Source: Planctomycetota bacterium (GTDB lineage Bacteria; Planctomycetota; Planctomycetia; Gemmatales; Gemmataceae). From it: a DNA stretch of 64,000 nt. Of the stretch, positions 44,296 through 53,047 are shown in pieces. The DNA is taken from the NCBI GenBank assembly GCA_016873095.1, contig VGYC01000014.1:1-64000 (forward strand). The letters run 5' to 3'. Made by a program: the position numbers and the translations under genes. The first letter of the stretch is position 1. Each line of letters begins with the position of its first letter. A model generated the notes under the pieces. It was not told where the DNA came from. It saw only the letters and a list, made by a program, of their open reading frames with translations, and did no database searches.

Positions 44296-44329
44296 CCATG
44301 ACAATCAAACATTCATAATAATGTCATGG
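44296..44329. promoter_or_regulatory. Candidate ArsR operator: CCATGACA - 18 - TGTCATGG
   Basis: An 8-base inverted repeat with an 18-base spacer lies between the arsR stop and the DUF1559 start. The AT-rich spacer contains CATTCATAATAATG, close to the ATTCA-type half-sites of ArsR-family operators. Location and symmetry suggest an operator for the downstream operon; no binding data. Confidence 0.5.
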
Positions 44330-44390
44330 TGTTTCAATCGCCTTGCAACTCCGCCGCGCCAGGAGGTTCAGTCATGTTGGGAGGTCCATG

Positions 44391-45437
44391 ATGCAGGATA
44401 GACACCGCCGATGTGCCTTCACTCTCATCGAGTTGCTGGTCGTGATCGCCATCATTGCCATCCTCATCGGCCTGCTGGTGCCGGCCGTGCAGAAGGTTCG
44501 CGCGGCAGCGGCACGCACGCAATGCGCCAACAACCTCAAGCAACTCGGCCTGGCCGTGCACCACTTCGAGAGCGGCACGCGCCGGCTGCCAGCTGCCTTT
44601 CGCGCCGAGGTGCCACCGGCCTTCGCCGGCATGCCCGCATATTTTTTCGCCTGGTCCGCCTTCGCCGAACTCAATCCCTACCTCGAGCAGACTGCGATCC
44701 ACAATAGTATGGACCTGTCCCTGCCCATCTGGATGCCGCCGTCGTACAACATTTCGGCGCCCAACCAGTTTGCAGTCGGGCAGTCCGTGTCGCTGTTTCT
44801 CTGTCCGAGCGACAATATGCAGCCGGTGGATGGCGGTTACGGCGTCGCCGCCTTCGGTCCCACCAACTACGCTGTGTGCGTCGGCACCGGCACGACCGGC
44901 GGCGGCGCGCCTTTTGGCCTCATGTGGAACTCCGACGGCATGTTCACCGCCAAGCATAAGGGACGCATTGCCGAGATAACCGACGGCTTGAGCAACACGG
45001 CCATGATCTCGGAAAGCACCCTGGGCACCGGCCCCAGCAACGCCAGTAGCCCGACCATTCCCGGCAGCCCGCAAACCGTGTACGCCTACGTGAAGGGCAA
45101 GCCCCTGAGCCCGGCGGAATGCGCGGCCGCGACCGACTGGAACGTGTCGCAGAAGCGCGGCTATATGTGGGCCACCGGCGAGCTGCGCTGCTCGTCCTAC
45201 AACCACTTTCTCACGCCCAACTCGCCGACCCCCGATTGCCTGACCAACGACTACACGCCGGGCGAGGGCAAGTACACCTCCGCCGGATTCCGCGCCGCCC
45301 GCAGCAAGCACGGCGGCGGCGTTAACCTCGTGCTCGGCGACGGCTCGGTCCGCTTCGTCTCCGACAGCGTTTCGCAAACGACCTGGTGGGCCCTGGCCAC
45401 GCGCGGTAGCAACGACATCCCCGGCAACGACTATTGA
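44391..45437 (+). CDS. DUF1559 prepilin-like secreted protein
   Basis: 348 residues (ATG 44391, or 44388; GGGAGG ahead). It has the type IV prepilin-like N-terminus RRCAFTLIELLVVIAIIAIL, with the methylation/cleavage pattern before the hydrophobic helix, and the DUF1559 (SBP_bac_10) body with LVPAVQKVRAAAARTQCANN, LAVHHFESGTRRLPAA and the C-terminal KHGGGVNLVLGDGSVRFVSD. This family is the commonest in planctomycetes and is thought to form pseudopilin-like surface assemblies; individual roles are unknown. It is the first gene of a tightly spaced run (15, 6, 11 and 1 base gaps). Confidence 0.92.
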   Translation: MQDRHRRCAFTLIELLVVIAIIAILIGLLVPAVQKVRAAAARTQCANNLKQLGLAVHHFESGTRRLPAAFRAEVPPAFAGMPAYFFAWSAFAELNPYLEQTAIHNSMDLSLPIWMPPSYNISAPNQFAVGQSVSLFLCPSDNMQPVDGGYGVAAFGPTNYAVCVGTGTTGGGAPFGLMWNSDGMFTAKHKGRIAEITDGLSNTAMISESTLGTGPSNASSPTIPGSPQTVYAYVKGKPLSPAECAAATDWNVSQKRGYMWATGELRCSSYNHFLTPNSPTPDCLTNDYTPGEGKYTSAGFRAARSKHGGGVNLVLGDGSVRFVSDSVSQTTWWALATRGSNDIPGNDY

Positions 45438-45451
45438 CACGGAGCGTGCGC

Positions 45452-46237
45452 ATGGCCACGGCAACGCTTAACGCCACGCTCGACGGCGCACGACACGCGC
45501 ACTACCAGCGCGAGGGTTACGTCGTCCTGCGCGGCCTGTTCACGGCCGCCGACGTGGACGAGATGTCCGCCGAATCCGACCGCCTGCTGGAGCGCGTCGA
45601 TCTCATGACCCCCGACAACATGCGCATCCGCTTCAAGCCGCATGTCGATACCGGGCAGCAGCTCTTCGAAGTCTTCGATCCGTTTGTCGATCTCGCTCCG
45701 GTTTGTCTGCGCTACGCGCTGGATCGGCGGCTGCTCGATGCCCTGGCCAACATCTATGGTGAGGAGGCCTGTCTCTTCAAGGACAAGCTGATCTACAAGC
45801 CGCCGGGCTCGGCAGGGGCGCACCTGCACCAGGATTACATCGCCTGGCCACGGTTTCCGAAGTCGTTCCTCACGGTCGTCGTCGCGATCGACCCGTTCGA
45901 CAGCGACAACGGCTGCACGGAGGTGTTTCCACGCGTTCACCGGCACGGCTATCTTTCGCCCGCCGACGGCAAGCACTACCAGCTCGACGACGCCGTGCTG
46001 GCCGGCGTCGAGCCGACGCCGCTGCTGCTGGCGCCGGGCGATGTCGCCATCTTCGGCTGCTTCACGCCCCACCGCTCCGCCGCCAACCGCAGCGCGCGCT
46101 GGCGGCGCGGGCTGTTCCTCAGCTACAACGCCGCCTCCGAAGGCGGCAGGCAACGTGACCAGCATTACCAGGACTTTCACGCCTGGCTGCGCGACAAGCA
46201 TCCACCCGCCACGCGCGACAGGCTCTACTTTCGTTGA
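45452..46237 (+). CDS. Phytanoyl-CoA dioxygenase (PhyH) family protein
   Basis: 261 residues, Fe(II)/2-oxoglutarate oxygenase fold. The iron site is HLHQDY (His and Asp, about residue 126-131) plus FTPHRSAANRSARWRRGLFL (distal His and the 2-oxoglutarate-binding Arg, about 201-220). A TVVVAIDPFDSDNGCTEVFP strand is typical. Start ATG 45452 with GGAGCG. The substrate is unknown. In this operon it might oxidise an organic adduct or a lipid; this is speculation. Confidence 0.88.
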   Translation: MATATLNATLDGARHAHYQREGYVVLRGLFTAADVDEMSAESDRLLERVDLMTPDNMRIRFKPHVDTGQQLFEVFDPFVDLAPVCLRYALDRRLLDALANIYGEEACLFKDKLIYKPPGSAGAHLHQDYIAWPRFPKSFLTVVVAIDPFDSDNGCTEVFPRVHRHGYLSPADGKHYQLDDAVLAGVEPTPLLLAPGDVAIFGCFTPHRSAANRSARWRRGLFLSYNAASEGGRQRDQHYQDFHAWLRDKHPPATRDRLYFR

Positions 46238-46243
46238 TGAGAC

Positions 46244-46654
46244 ATGCGCAACATTCGACTCATACGCTGGAGTCCGGGAGTATTCCTGTTGCTCGTCCTG
46301 CTTTCAGGATGCAGCAAGGGGACGGCAACGGTGAGCGGGCGCGTGGCGCACAACGGCAAGGCGCTCGTCGGCGGCAGCGTGACGCTGGTGGGCGAAGGCG
46401 GCACGCGCGTGACCGGCCGCATCAACCCGGACGGCACCTACAAGATCGACGAGGTCCCGGTGGGGCTGGTCAAGATCGCCGTCAAGGCGAGCAGCTCGCC
46501 TGGATTGCCGCCGGTGCTGGTTCCCTGGGCCCCCGAAGAGAGCGACCCGGAAGCAAGCGACGGCGTGCCGGCCGGCTACGCCGACGCGGACAAGTCCGGC
46601 TTGACGTTGACCGTCGCCGCCGGACAGCAGACTTTCGATATCAACCTGCCTTGA
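46244..46654 (+). CDS. Small lipoprotein with carboxypeptidase-regulatory-like fold
   Basis: 136 residues with lipobox LLVLLSGC (Cys23). The rest is a CarboxypepD_reg-like beta-sandwich (TVSGRVAHNGKALVGGSVTL, INPDGTYKIDEVPVGLVKIA) and an acidic stretch PEESDPEASDG. Such lipoproteins are frequent next to DUF1559 genes in planctomycetes and may belong to the same surface assembly. It begins six bases after the PhyH stop. Confidence 0.88.
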   Translation: MRNIRLIRWSPGVFLLLVLLSGCSKGTATVSGRVAHNGKALVGGSVTLVGEGGTRVTGRINPDGTYKIDEVPVGLVKIAVKASSSPGLPPVLVPWAPEESDPEASDGVPAGYADADKSGLTLTVAAGQQTFDINLP

Positions 46655-46665
46655 GCGACGGACGG

Positions 46666-47988
46666 ATGATGGCCCCGCAAGTCACATTCACATCGCTGGA
46701 AAGCCTGGCAATGCCTCGCTCGACGACGGCGACGTGGCTAGCCGTCCTGGTCGCGTCGCTGGCGATGGTGGCGACGTTGCCGGGCCGCACCCATGGCCTC
46801 GGACTCATCACCGAGCCGCTCTTGCGCGAATTGCAAGTCAGCCGTGTCGGTTACGCAAGCATCAATCTCTGGGCCACGCTGCTGGGCGCGCTTTTTTGCC
46901 TGCCCTGGGGCGGGCTGATCGACCGCTGCGGCGTCCGCGTCATGCTCGGCGTCACGCTGGCCTTGCTCGCCGGCGTGGTCCTCGCCATGACCGCGATGCG
47001 CGGCGACTGGCCGATGCTCGGCGCCATGCCGCTTGACCTGTTCCTGCTCGTGATGCTGACGCGCGGCTTCGGGCAGAGCGCGCTGTCGGTGGTCAGCATC
47101 ACGCTGGTGGGCCGCCTGACCAGCCGCCGACCGGGATTGATCATCGGCGTCTATTCGTTCCTGGTAGGTGTTGGCTTTTCGCTGGCGTTCGCGCTCATCA
47201 AGTTGGTATCGCAACGCTGGCAACCGGACTGGCGTGAGCTGTGGGCCGGCATCGGTTGGTGCGTGCTGGCGCTGGCGCCGGTCGGCTGGCTGATTGCCCG
47301 CGCCCCCGGTTCCTCGCCTGCCGGGAGAGGGGAGAATGCAGTCGCTGCCGGTTTTACGTTGCGTCAGGCATTGTTGTCGCCGGCATTCTGGGTGTTCGCC
47401 ATCGCAACCTCGTTGTATGGCATGATCGCTTCTGGCATGTCGCTTTTCAACGAGGCGATCCTCGCGGAGCGCGGCTTCGACCGAGACGTGTATTTGACGA
47501 TCATGGCGATCACGCCCGTGGTTGCGCTCGCCAGCAACCTGGCATCGGGCTGGCTGGCCACGCGTTGGCGAATCGGTTCGATCCTGGGTTTGGCCATGCT
47601 CATGCTGGCAGTGGCGCTGGCATGCTTTCCGCTGGTCCGGACGCTGGCCGATGTCTATGTTTATGCGGCGGCGCTGGGCGTCGCCGGCGGCATGGTCACC
47701 GTCGTGTTCTTCGCTGTCTGGAGCCAGGTATTTGGCAAGCGACACCTGGGGCAGATCCAGGGGGCGGCGCAGATGCTGACGGTGCTGGGCTCCGCGCTCG
47801 GGCCGTTGCTGCTGGCCCTGTGCAATGACCGGACTGGATCGTACGTGCCGATGCTGACCGGCGTGGCGATTGCCAGCGCGCTGCTGGCCGTCGCCTCCTG
47901 TCGAGTGTCGATGCCGGTGTTGCAGAGCGTTCGGACCGCTGAAGAATCGCTGATGGTAGACAAGTTACGACCAATCAATGGAGAATAA
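46666..47988 (+). CDS. MFS transporter in the ArsI operon
   Basis: About 440 residues with 12 hydrophobic helices. Features: LPWGGLIDRCGVRVMLGVTL (motif A), FGQSALSVVSITLVGRLTSR, SFLVGVGFSLAFALIKLVSQ, LASGWLATRWRIGSILG. Start ATG 46666 (or 46669); ATG 46711 has a better spaced GGAAAG and would give a 425-residue chain with the same helices. Its stop is one base from the lyase start, so the two are coupled. By context it may export an arsenical; sequence alone does not prove this. Confidence 0.85.
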   Translation: MMAPQVTFTSLESLAMPRSTTATWLAVLVASLAMVATLPGRTHGLGLITEPLLRELQVSRVGYASINLWATLLGALFCLPWGGLIDRCGVRVMLGVTLALLAGVVLAMTAMRGDWPMLGAMPLDLFLLVMLTRGFGQSALSVVSITLVGRLTSRRPGLIIGVYSFLVGVGFSLAFALIKLVSQRWQPDWRELWAGIGWCVLALAPVGWLIARAPGSSPAGRGENAVAAGFTLRQALLSPAFWVFAIATSLYGMIASGMSLFNEAILAERGFDRDVYLTIMAITPVVALASNLASGWLATRWRIGSILGLAMLMLAVALACFPLVRTLADVYVYAAALGVAGGMVTVVFFAVWSQVFGKRHLGQIQGAAQMLTVLGSALGPLLLALCNDRTGSYVPMLTGVAIASALLAVASCRVSMPVLQSVRTAEESLMVDKLRPINGE

Positions 47989-47989
47989 C

Positions 47990-48844
47990 ATGACCACGAC
48001 CGCACTGCCGGTGACCTCGACTGTTCGCTTTCACCTGTCGCTGAACGTCTCCAACCTGGAGCGTGCCATCGGCTTTTATCGGGTGCTGTTCGGCGTGGAG
48101 CCGGCAAAACGCCGGCCTGACTACGCCAAGTTCGAGATGGAGGATCCGCCCATCGTGATGTCGCTGGAGCCGACGACGCGGCCGGTGGGCGGGCCGCTCA
48201 ACCACCTCGGTTTCCGCATGCCGGACGCCGCCGCCTTGGTCGCCATGCAGCAGCGCCTCGAACTGGCCGGCATCCGCTCGCAGCGCGAGGAAGGCGTCGA
48301 ATGCTGCTACGCCCGCCAAACCAAGTTCTGGGTGACCGATCCGGATAACACGCTCTGGGAAATCTACACGCTGGACGAGGACATCGAGCACCGCGGCGAA
48401 GGGCAAAGCCTGGAGCAGATGCTGCCGCATGCCGGCGCGGGTCGTGCTGAACTGGCGGTCTGGGAGCATCGCCTCACCGATCCGGTGCCGACGACCTTTC
48501 CGCTGGCCGATGCCAGCGTCGACGAAGTCCGGTTGCGCGGCACCTTCAACCTGCCGCTGGAGGAAGATGTCAAGCAGCGCGTGCTGCAAGAGTCGGAGCG
48601 CGTCTTGCGTCCGGGCGGCAGGCTGTTCGTGCATGTGCTGGTGGGTGACAAGCCGTTGGCCGGCCCGCCGCACCTGCCCGGCCCGGCCGCCCTCGTTCAG
48701 CACGTGCCGCTCGACGACGAACCGCCGCGCCTCGTCAAGGCAGCCGGCTTCGTTCGGGTGCAGCTTCTCAAGTTCGACGCCAAGCCGTGCTTCCAGCGCG
48801 ACGGCGTGTCCATGCGCGAGATGCAAATGGAGGCATACAAATAA
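47990..48844 (+). CDS. arsI: ArsI/CadI-like VOC lyase fused to a methyltransferase-like domain
   Basis: 284 residues. The N-terminal about 130 residues are a vicinal-oxygen-chelate domain of the ArsI (C-As lyase)/CadI group: VRFHLSLNVSNLERAIGFYR, RPDYAKFEMEDPP, VECCYARQTKFWVTDPD. Predicted metal ligands are His15, His72 and Glu124; Cys105-Cys106 is the vicinal pair that binds trivalent organoarsenicals in known ArsI. The remaining about 150 residues resemble the C-terminal part of a class I methyltransferase (ESERVLRPGGRLFVHVLVGD, HVPLDDEPPRLVKAAGF), but I do not see an intact SAM-binding glycine loop. ATG 47990 has GGAGA upstream. It could be a lyase alone, with the tail structural. Confidence 0.72.
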   Translation: MTTTALPVTSTVRFHLSLNVSNLERAIGFYRVLFGVEPAKRRPDYAKFEMEDPPIVMSLEPTTRPVGGPLNHLGFRMPDAAALVAMQQRLELAGIRSQREEGVECCYARQTKFWVTDPDNTLWEIYTLDEDIEHRGEGQSLEQMLPHAGAGRAELAVWEHRLTDPVPTTFPLADASVDEVRLRGTFNLPLEEDVKQRVLQESERVLRPGGRLFVHVLVGDKPLAGPPHLPGPAALVQHVPLDDEPPRLVKAAGFVRVQLLKFDAKPCFQRDGVSMREMQMEAYK

Positions 48845-48910
48845 GACGTCGCACGAGTGCGCTGCCTGCCCTCTGCCCGTGGCCAGGACTTCCGTGACAG
48901 AGGAGAATCC

Positions 48911-50512
48911 ATGTCCACAATCGCCGACGCGATCGTTCGCCGTCTCGCCGCCCACGGCGTGAGTCATGTTTTTGGCTATCCGGGGGGACAGCTCACGCCG
49001 ATCTACGACGCCCTGCATCGGCAAAACGACATTCGCCATATACTTGCGCGGCACGAGCAGGCCGCCTGCTTCATGGCCGATGGCTACGCCCGTGCCTCCG
49101 GCAAGCCTGGCGTGTGCCTGGCTGTGTGTGGCCCCGGCGCCTTCAACGCCGCCACCCCGCTCGCAACGGCATTCACGGACTCCGTGCCCGTGCTGCTCAT
49201 CAGCGGGCAAGTGCACTCCGGCGGGCTGGGTGCGCGCTCCGGCTATTATCACGAGAACGAACAGCTGGCCGCTTTTTCCGGTTTTACCAAGCTGAGCCTG
49301 CGCCTCAACGATGCCACGGAAGTCGACGATGCAGTGGACCGCGCATTCGCGGCGATGACGGAGGGTCGGCCGGGAACGGCTTTTCTCGAAGTTCCCGTGG
49401 ATGTGCAGCGAACGGAGGTCGGCGATCCGGCGCCGAAGCCGTTGCCAGCTGCGCAGCCGCCCAGGGCGCCGGCCGCGCGCGACGTCGAGGCGCTCGCGCG
49501 GCTGCTGTCCACCTGGCAACGGCCATTGCTGCTTGCCGGCGGCGGCGTGGTCACGGCAGGCGCGGAGAAACAGCTTGCCGACCTGGCGACGCGCCTCGGA
49601 GCACCGGTCCTGCACACGCTGATGGGCAAGGCGGCGCTGACCAGCACGCACCGCCTCAAGGCGGGACTGCCGTGGCTGAAGGCGACTTCGGACCTGAGCA
49701 ACATGGAAGCGTTCATGTCGCCGCTGCTCGCCCAGGCGGATGGACTGCTGGCCGTCGGCTGCCGCTTCAGCCAGGCGGCCACGGGCAGCTGGGCCATGAA
49801 GCCGCCCAGCAGTCTCGCGCACATCGATATCGATCCTGCCGAGATTGGCCGGCACTATGCGACGACGCTGGGCGTCGTCGCCGACGCCGCCAGAACCCTG
49901 GAGGAATTACTGGAGAGGTTGCCGACGTCACCGCGTCCGCCCTGGCTCCTGCCCGATCCGCCCGCCCGAGCATGGCAGTTGCCCGATCTCGACCTTGTCG
50001 GCTCGCTGCGGCAGGCGCTGCCGCGCGACGCCATCGTCGTGGCCGACATCACGCGCCTGAGCTATATCCTTCTCTCGGAATTCCCGGTCTATGAGTCGCG
50101 CACCTTTTTGCACCCGGCAGGCTTCGTGTCGATGGGCTTCGGAATTCCGGCGGCGCTGGGCGCCCGCGCCGCCATGCCGCAATGCACGATCGTCGTCGTC
50201 GCCGGCGACGGCTGCTTTCTCATGTCCGGCATGGAACTGGCCAGCGCCGTGCAGGAAAGGTTGCCGATCGTCGTGGTGCTGATCAATGATGGCAGCTTGA
50301 GTCTCATCAAGGCGATCCAGCACCGACGCTACAACGACCGCTTCATCGGAGTCGATCTGAAGAATCCAGACTTTGCGATGTTCGCGAGGTCCTTCGGCGT
50401 CCGCAGCTGGCAAGTGAGCGATGATGCTGCATTCAAGGATGCACTGGCGCACGCCATCGCGTGTGGCGCGCCGGCGCTGGTGGAGGTGAGGCTGCCAGGC
50501 AGTCTGGCGTAG
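48911..50512 (+). CDS. Thiamine-pyrophosphate enzyme, acetolactate-synthase-like
   Basis: 533 residues in the standard three-domain layout. The N-terminal PYR domain has the catalytic Glu in ILARHEQAACFMADGYARAS. The middle domain has PLLLAGGGVVTAGAEKQLAD. The C-terminal PP domain has the TPP/Mg motif VAGDGCFLMSGMELASAVQE, ending in INDGS. It is close to acetolactate synthase large subunits and to related decarboxylases, but no small regulatory subunit (ilvN) or ilvC lies nearby, so another 2-oxoacid is possible. Strong GAGGAG ribosome binding site. It follows the lyase by 66 bases and may be cotranscribed. Confidence 0.88.
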   Translation: MSTIADAIVRRLAAHGVSHVFGYPGGQLTPIYDALHRQNDIRHILARHEQAACFMADGYARASGKPGVCLAVCGPGAFNAATPLATAFTDSVPVLLISGQVHSGGLGARSGYYHENEQLAAFSGFTKLSLRLNDATEVDDAVDRAFAAMTEGRPGTAFLEVPVDVQRTEVGDPAPKPLPAAQPPRAPAARDVEALARLLSTWQRPLLLAGGGVVTAGAEKQLADLATRLGAPVLHTLMGKAALTSTHRLKAGLPWLKATSDLSNMEAFMSPLLAQADGLLAVGCRFSQAATGSWAMKPPSSLAHIDIDPAEIGRHYATTLGVVADAARTLEELLERLPTSPRPPWLLPDPPARAWQLPDLDLVGSLRQALPRDAIVVADITRLSYILLSEFPVYESRTFLHPAGFVSMGFGIPAALGARAAMPQCTIVVVAGDGCFLMSGMELASAVQERLPIVVVLINDGSLSLIKAIQHRRYNDRFIGVDLKNPDFAMFARSFGVRSWQVSDDAAFKDALAHAIACGAPALVEVRLPGSLA

Positions 50513-50668
50513 CAGATATCGCCCAAACACATTGGCAGCCATGCATTTGCGGAAGAGGGGCGGTCTCCTGAAAATCCGGGTTGTTGGGCTTGTCTGGGTT
50601 TTGCCGATTGTTGCGGCCCACTGTAGTAGCTGGAAGGTATTAAAAAGCCGCTTCGGAACCTACAAGCG

Positions 50669-50697
50669 TTGATTTATGCATCCGATTTGTATAGAAT
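50669..50697 (+). promoter_or_regulatory. Weak sigma-70-like promoter candidate for the HEAT gene
   Basis: TTGATT at 50669-50674 and TATAGA at 50690-50695 are separated by 15 bases, shorter than ideal. They lie about 45 bases upstream of the HEAT gene start in an AT-rich stretch. Confidence 0.3.
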
Positions 50698-50740
50698 GGC
50701 TCAGCCTGAGCGCTGTTAACCCTCACCATGTTGGATTGCA

Positions 50741-51934
50741 ATGCTGGATCTCGGCAAGCTTCGCCAGCACATTAAGGCCTTGTCGAACGGCGATGATCAG
50801 TCGCGGCGACAAGCCATCGGGTTCTTGAAGGGGCACGAAAGCTCCATCTGGGCCTCAGCCCCTTCCAAGGTCATCGATCCACTTGTCGAATCGCTTCGCC
50901 ACCAGCTGATTAACGGAACGCAACACGCCTCTTCCCGGCAGGACGTGCTGGCGTTGCTGGGCCACATGGGGCGGCATTCGTCGTGCGCTATTCCGCAGAT
51001 TGTCGAACTGCTCAAGGAAGGCCACCCGGAGGGTGTTCGCGAGGCAGCAGCCGTCGCCCTGCGCAGGATCGGCGGCGCCGACGCCCGCGTGAAAAACGCG
51101 CTCACTGCCGTCTGGCTGGCGCGATCGCTGGCGCAGGCCGGGCAGGTGCAGGTGGCCATCAGCCTGTGCAAGCTCAAGATTCCTGTACCGGGAGCTTCCC
51201 GGTTTCTCGCGCTTGTCCTCGTGCAACACCAGGTTTCCGGGCTGCGGAACGCGGCAGCCGAGGGGCTGGCTTCTTGCAACAAGAATGACGTTGACGTCGT
51301 GCCGGCACTGCTGGTGGCTGCGCTGAACGACAAGGATGAAAATGTCCGCAACGTGGCCAAGGCCAGCCTGGAAAAACTGCATCTTCCCATCGCAAAGGCC
51401 ATTCAGCTATGCGCCAAGCAGCTGGATTCCTCGAACTTTGCGGAGGCAGCCATGCGGTTTAGCGGCGAGCAGGCCATTCCCGCGCTGATCGAAGCTCTGC
51501 GGGCCAAGGAAATCATGAGTCGCGAGAAGGCTGCGCGGCTGCTGGGCCGGCTCGGCGAGCAGGCAGCCGTCGCCACGCCCGCATTGACGGCAGCGCTGCG
51601 CGACAAGAACGCTGAGTTCCGACTTGCCGCCGCCAAGGGGCTGTGGAACATCAGCAAGCAAGCCGATGTTGTCGTCCCGGTGCTGATCGATCTGCTCAAG
51701 GGCAAGTGGGCAGCGGAGCAGGCAGCACAGGCCGTGCAGATGGGCCAGGACGGCGTCGAGGTTCGGCGTCAATTCTTGCAGACGGTCATCGAGGCCCTGC
51801 AGCGCATCGGTCCCCCCGCCGAGAAGGCCGTTGCCGCGCTCAAGGAAAAGGTTCGCGACAAGAATCGCCTCGTGGCCGAGTCCGCCCGCCGCGCGCTGGA
51901 AGTCATCGCGCCGGCAGTGGCTCTCAAGATCTAA
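50741..51934 (+). CDS. HEAT-repeat protein, 397 aa
   Basis: All-helical repeat protein. Clear HEAT/PBS-type units include CAIPQIVELLKEGHPEGVRE, VPALLVAALNDKDENVRNVA, AIPALIEALRAKEIMSREKA, VATPALTAALRDKNAEFRLA and AVAALKEKVRDKNRLVAESA. No signal peptide and no catalytic domain; probably a cytosolic binding scaffold. It lies upstream of rpsR with a gap of about 200 bases that contains no gene. Confidence 0.85.
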   Translation: MLDLGKLRQHIKALSNGDDQSRRQAIGFLKGHESSIWASAPSKVIDPLVESLRHQLINGTQHASSRQDVLALLGHMGRHSSCAIPQIVELLKEGHPEGVREAAAVALRRIGGADARVKNALTAVWLARSLAQAGQVQVAISLCKLKIPVPGASRFLALVLVQHQVSGLRNAAAEGLASCNKNDVDVVPALLVAALNDKDENVRNVAKASLEKLHLPIAKAIQLCAKQLDSSNFAEAAMRFSGEQAIPALIEALRAKEIMSREKAARLLGRLGEQAAVATPALTAALRDKNAEFRLAAAKGLWNISKQADVVVPVLIDLLKGKWAAEQAAQAVQMGQDGVEVRRQFLQTVIEALQRIGPPAEKAVAALKEKVRDKNRLVAESARRALEVIAPAVALKI

Positions 51935-52133
51935 CGAGGTTCTGCCCGTGCCCCTGGCGGAATTCGCAAGAATTCCGATGATGCTTCGCGAACATTTCCT
52001 TACGCCCCCCACACCCGCCCGAACTCCGCCAACCCGAACCCCATCCGCCTTGCCGGACATGCCAGGGGTCAATACCCTGATGGTTTGGTTGTGGCGACAT
52101 GATAGATCCCTGGTCCTTGAGCGTGAGGTGGGA

Positions 52134-52376
52134 ATGGTCCGAAAGAAGTTGGGTCGCGGCCGCAAGAACCGCTGCCGATTTTGCACGAAGGAAGGCTGCC
52201 CGCGGCCGGCGTTCGTCGACTACAAGGACGTCCAGGGCCTCAAGAAAATGATCACCAGCCAGGGCAAGATGTTCAGCCGCAAGCGCAGCGGCAACTGTGC
52301 CGCCTTCCAGCGTGCCGTCAAGGATGCCGTCAAGCGGGCCCGGTTCATGGCCCTGCTGCCCTATGTCGGCGAATGA
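52134..52376 (+). CDS. rpsR: Ribosomal protein bS18
   Basis: 80-residue small-subunit protein S18. ATG 52134 is preceded by GAGGTGGGA; the frame is open upstream but not protein-like. Features: CRFCTKEGC (Cys14, Cys17, Cys22), VDYKDVQGLKKMITSQGKMF, RSGNCAAFQRAVKDAVKRAR and the C-terminal MALLPY. The four cysteines (also Cys55) make this a zinc-binding C+ form. In most bacteria rpsR lies between rpsF/ssb and rplI; here none is next to it. Confidence 0.95.
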   Translation: MVRKKLGRGRKNRCRFCTKEGCPRPAFVDYKDVQGLKKMITSQGKMFSRKRSGNCAAFQRAVKDAVKRARFMALLPYVGE

Positions 52377-52546
52377 TGGGTTCGCTTCACGTGCCGTATC
52401 ATCTCTGCCGGTGTGCGCTCTTGACTCGGAAGAGAGCGATTCCGCTTCTCACCCAGCCTTTACCTGCGCCACAATTTATTCTTGTAGATTGGAAGCCAGC
52501 GCATTAGTATCCATGTAGGGTGCGTGAAACTGCAAGGCAGAGCGAG

Positions 52547-52930
52547 ATGCTTGTTCCACGAGGCGGCAGCACATGGCTGCGGCTGCTGATAATCTCGGCA
52601 GCGGCCATGATCGGTGATTGGTCGTCCCTGGCGCGGGCGGAATGCGGTGACTATGTCGCAGTCTCGCATCCTGTGACGGACATGCCTTCGGTTGCGCCTT
52701 CCCCCTCGCCACCCTTTCCGCCATCTCCATGTCCTTCCGCCAGCTGCTCATCGCCGACACATGAGTCCACGGCTCGAATGCCCCCGGCGCCGGCTGGCCC
52801 CGAGCAGTGGGCCCTTTCCTTGTCCGCGCCTCAGCCATGTGTTGTTCAGGCAATGTTGCCGCGGGCGCCGGCCGTAACCGATCGTGTGCCGCCGTACCCG
52901 TCGCGAATCTTTCATCCCCCACGCTGGTAA
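52547..52930 (+). CDS. Small exported proline-rich protein, 127 aa
   Basis: Signal peptide at 1-33 (STWLRLLIISAAAMIGDWSS, then ARAEC), the mature start ECGDYVAVSHP, then a Pro/Ser-rich body with several cysteines and no recognised domain. ATG 52547 is chosen over 52520 as it begins the signal. It lies just upstream of the multi-haem cytochrome gene and could be its small partner, but I cannot show that. Confidence 0.55.
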   Translation: MLVPRGGSTWLRLLIISAAAMIGDWSSLARAECGDYVAVSHPVTDMPSVAPSPSPPFPPSPCPSASCSSPTHESTARMPPAPAGPEQWALSLSAPQPCVVQAMLPRAPAVTDRVPPYPSRIFHPPRW

Positions 52931-53047
52931 ATTCGGGTTCACTCGCTTGGCGTCACGGCGTGGCTATGCGCCGTGGCGATCCCGTGTCCGTCCCTCAGCG
53001 TATGAAGGACGGCCTGTCCTCCTTTGCATTCGTGGGGAATTTGAATT

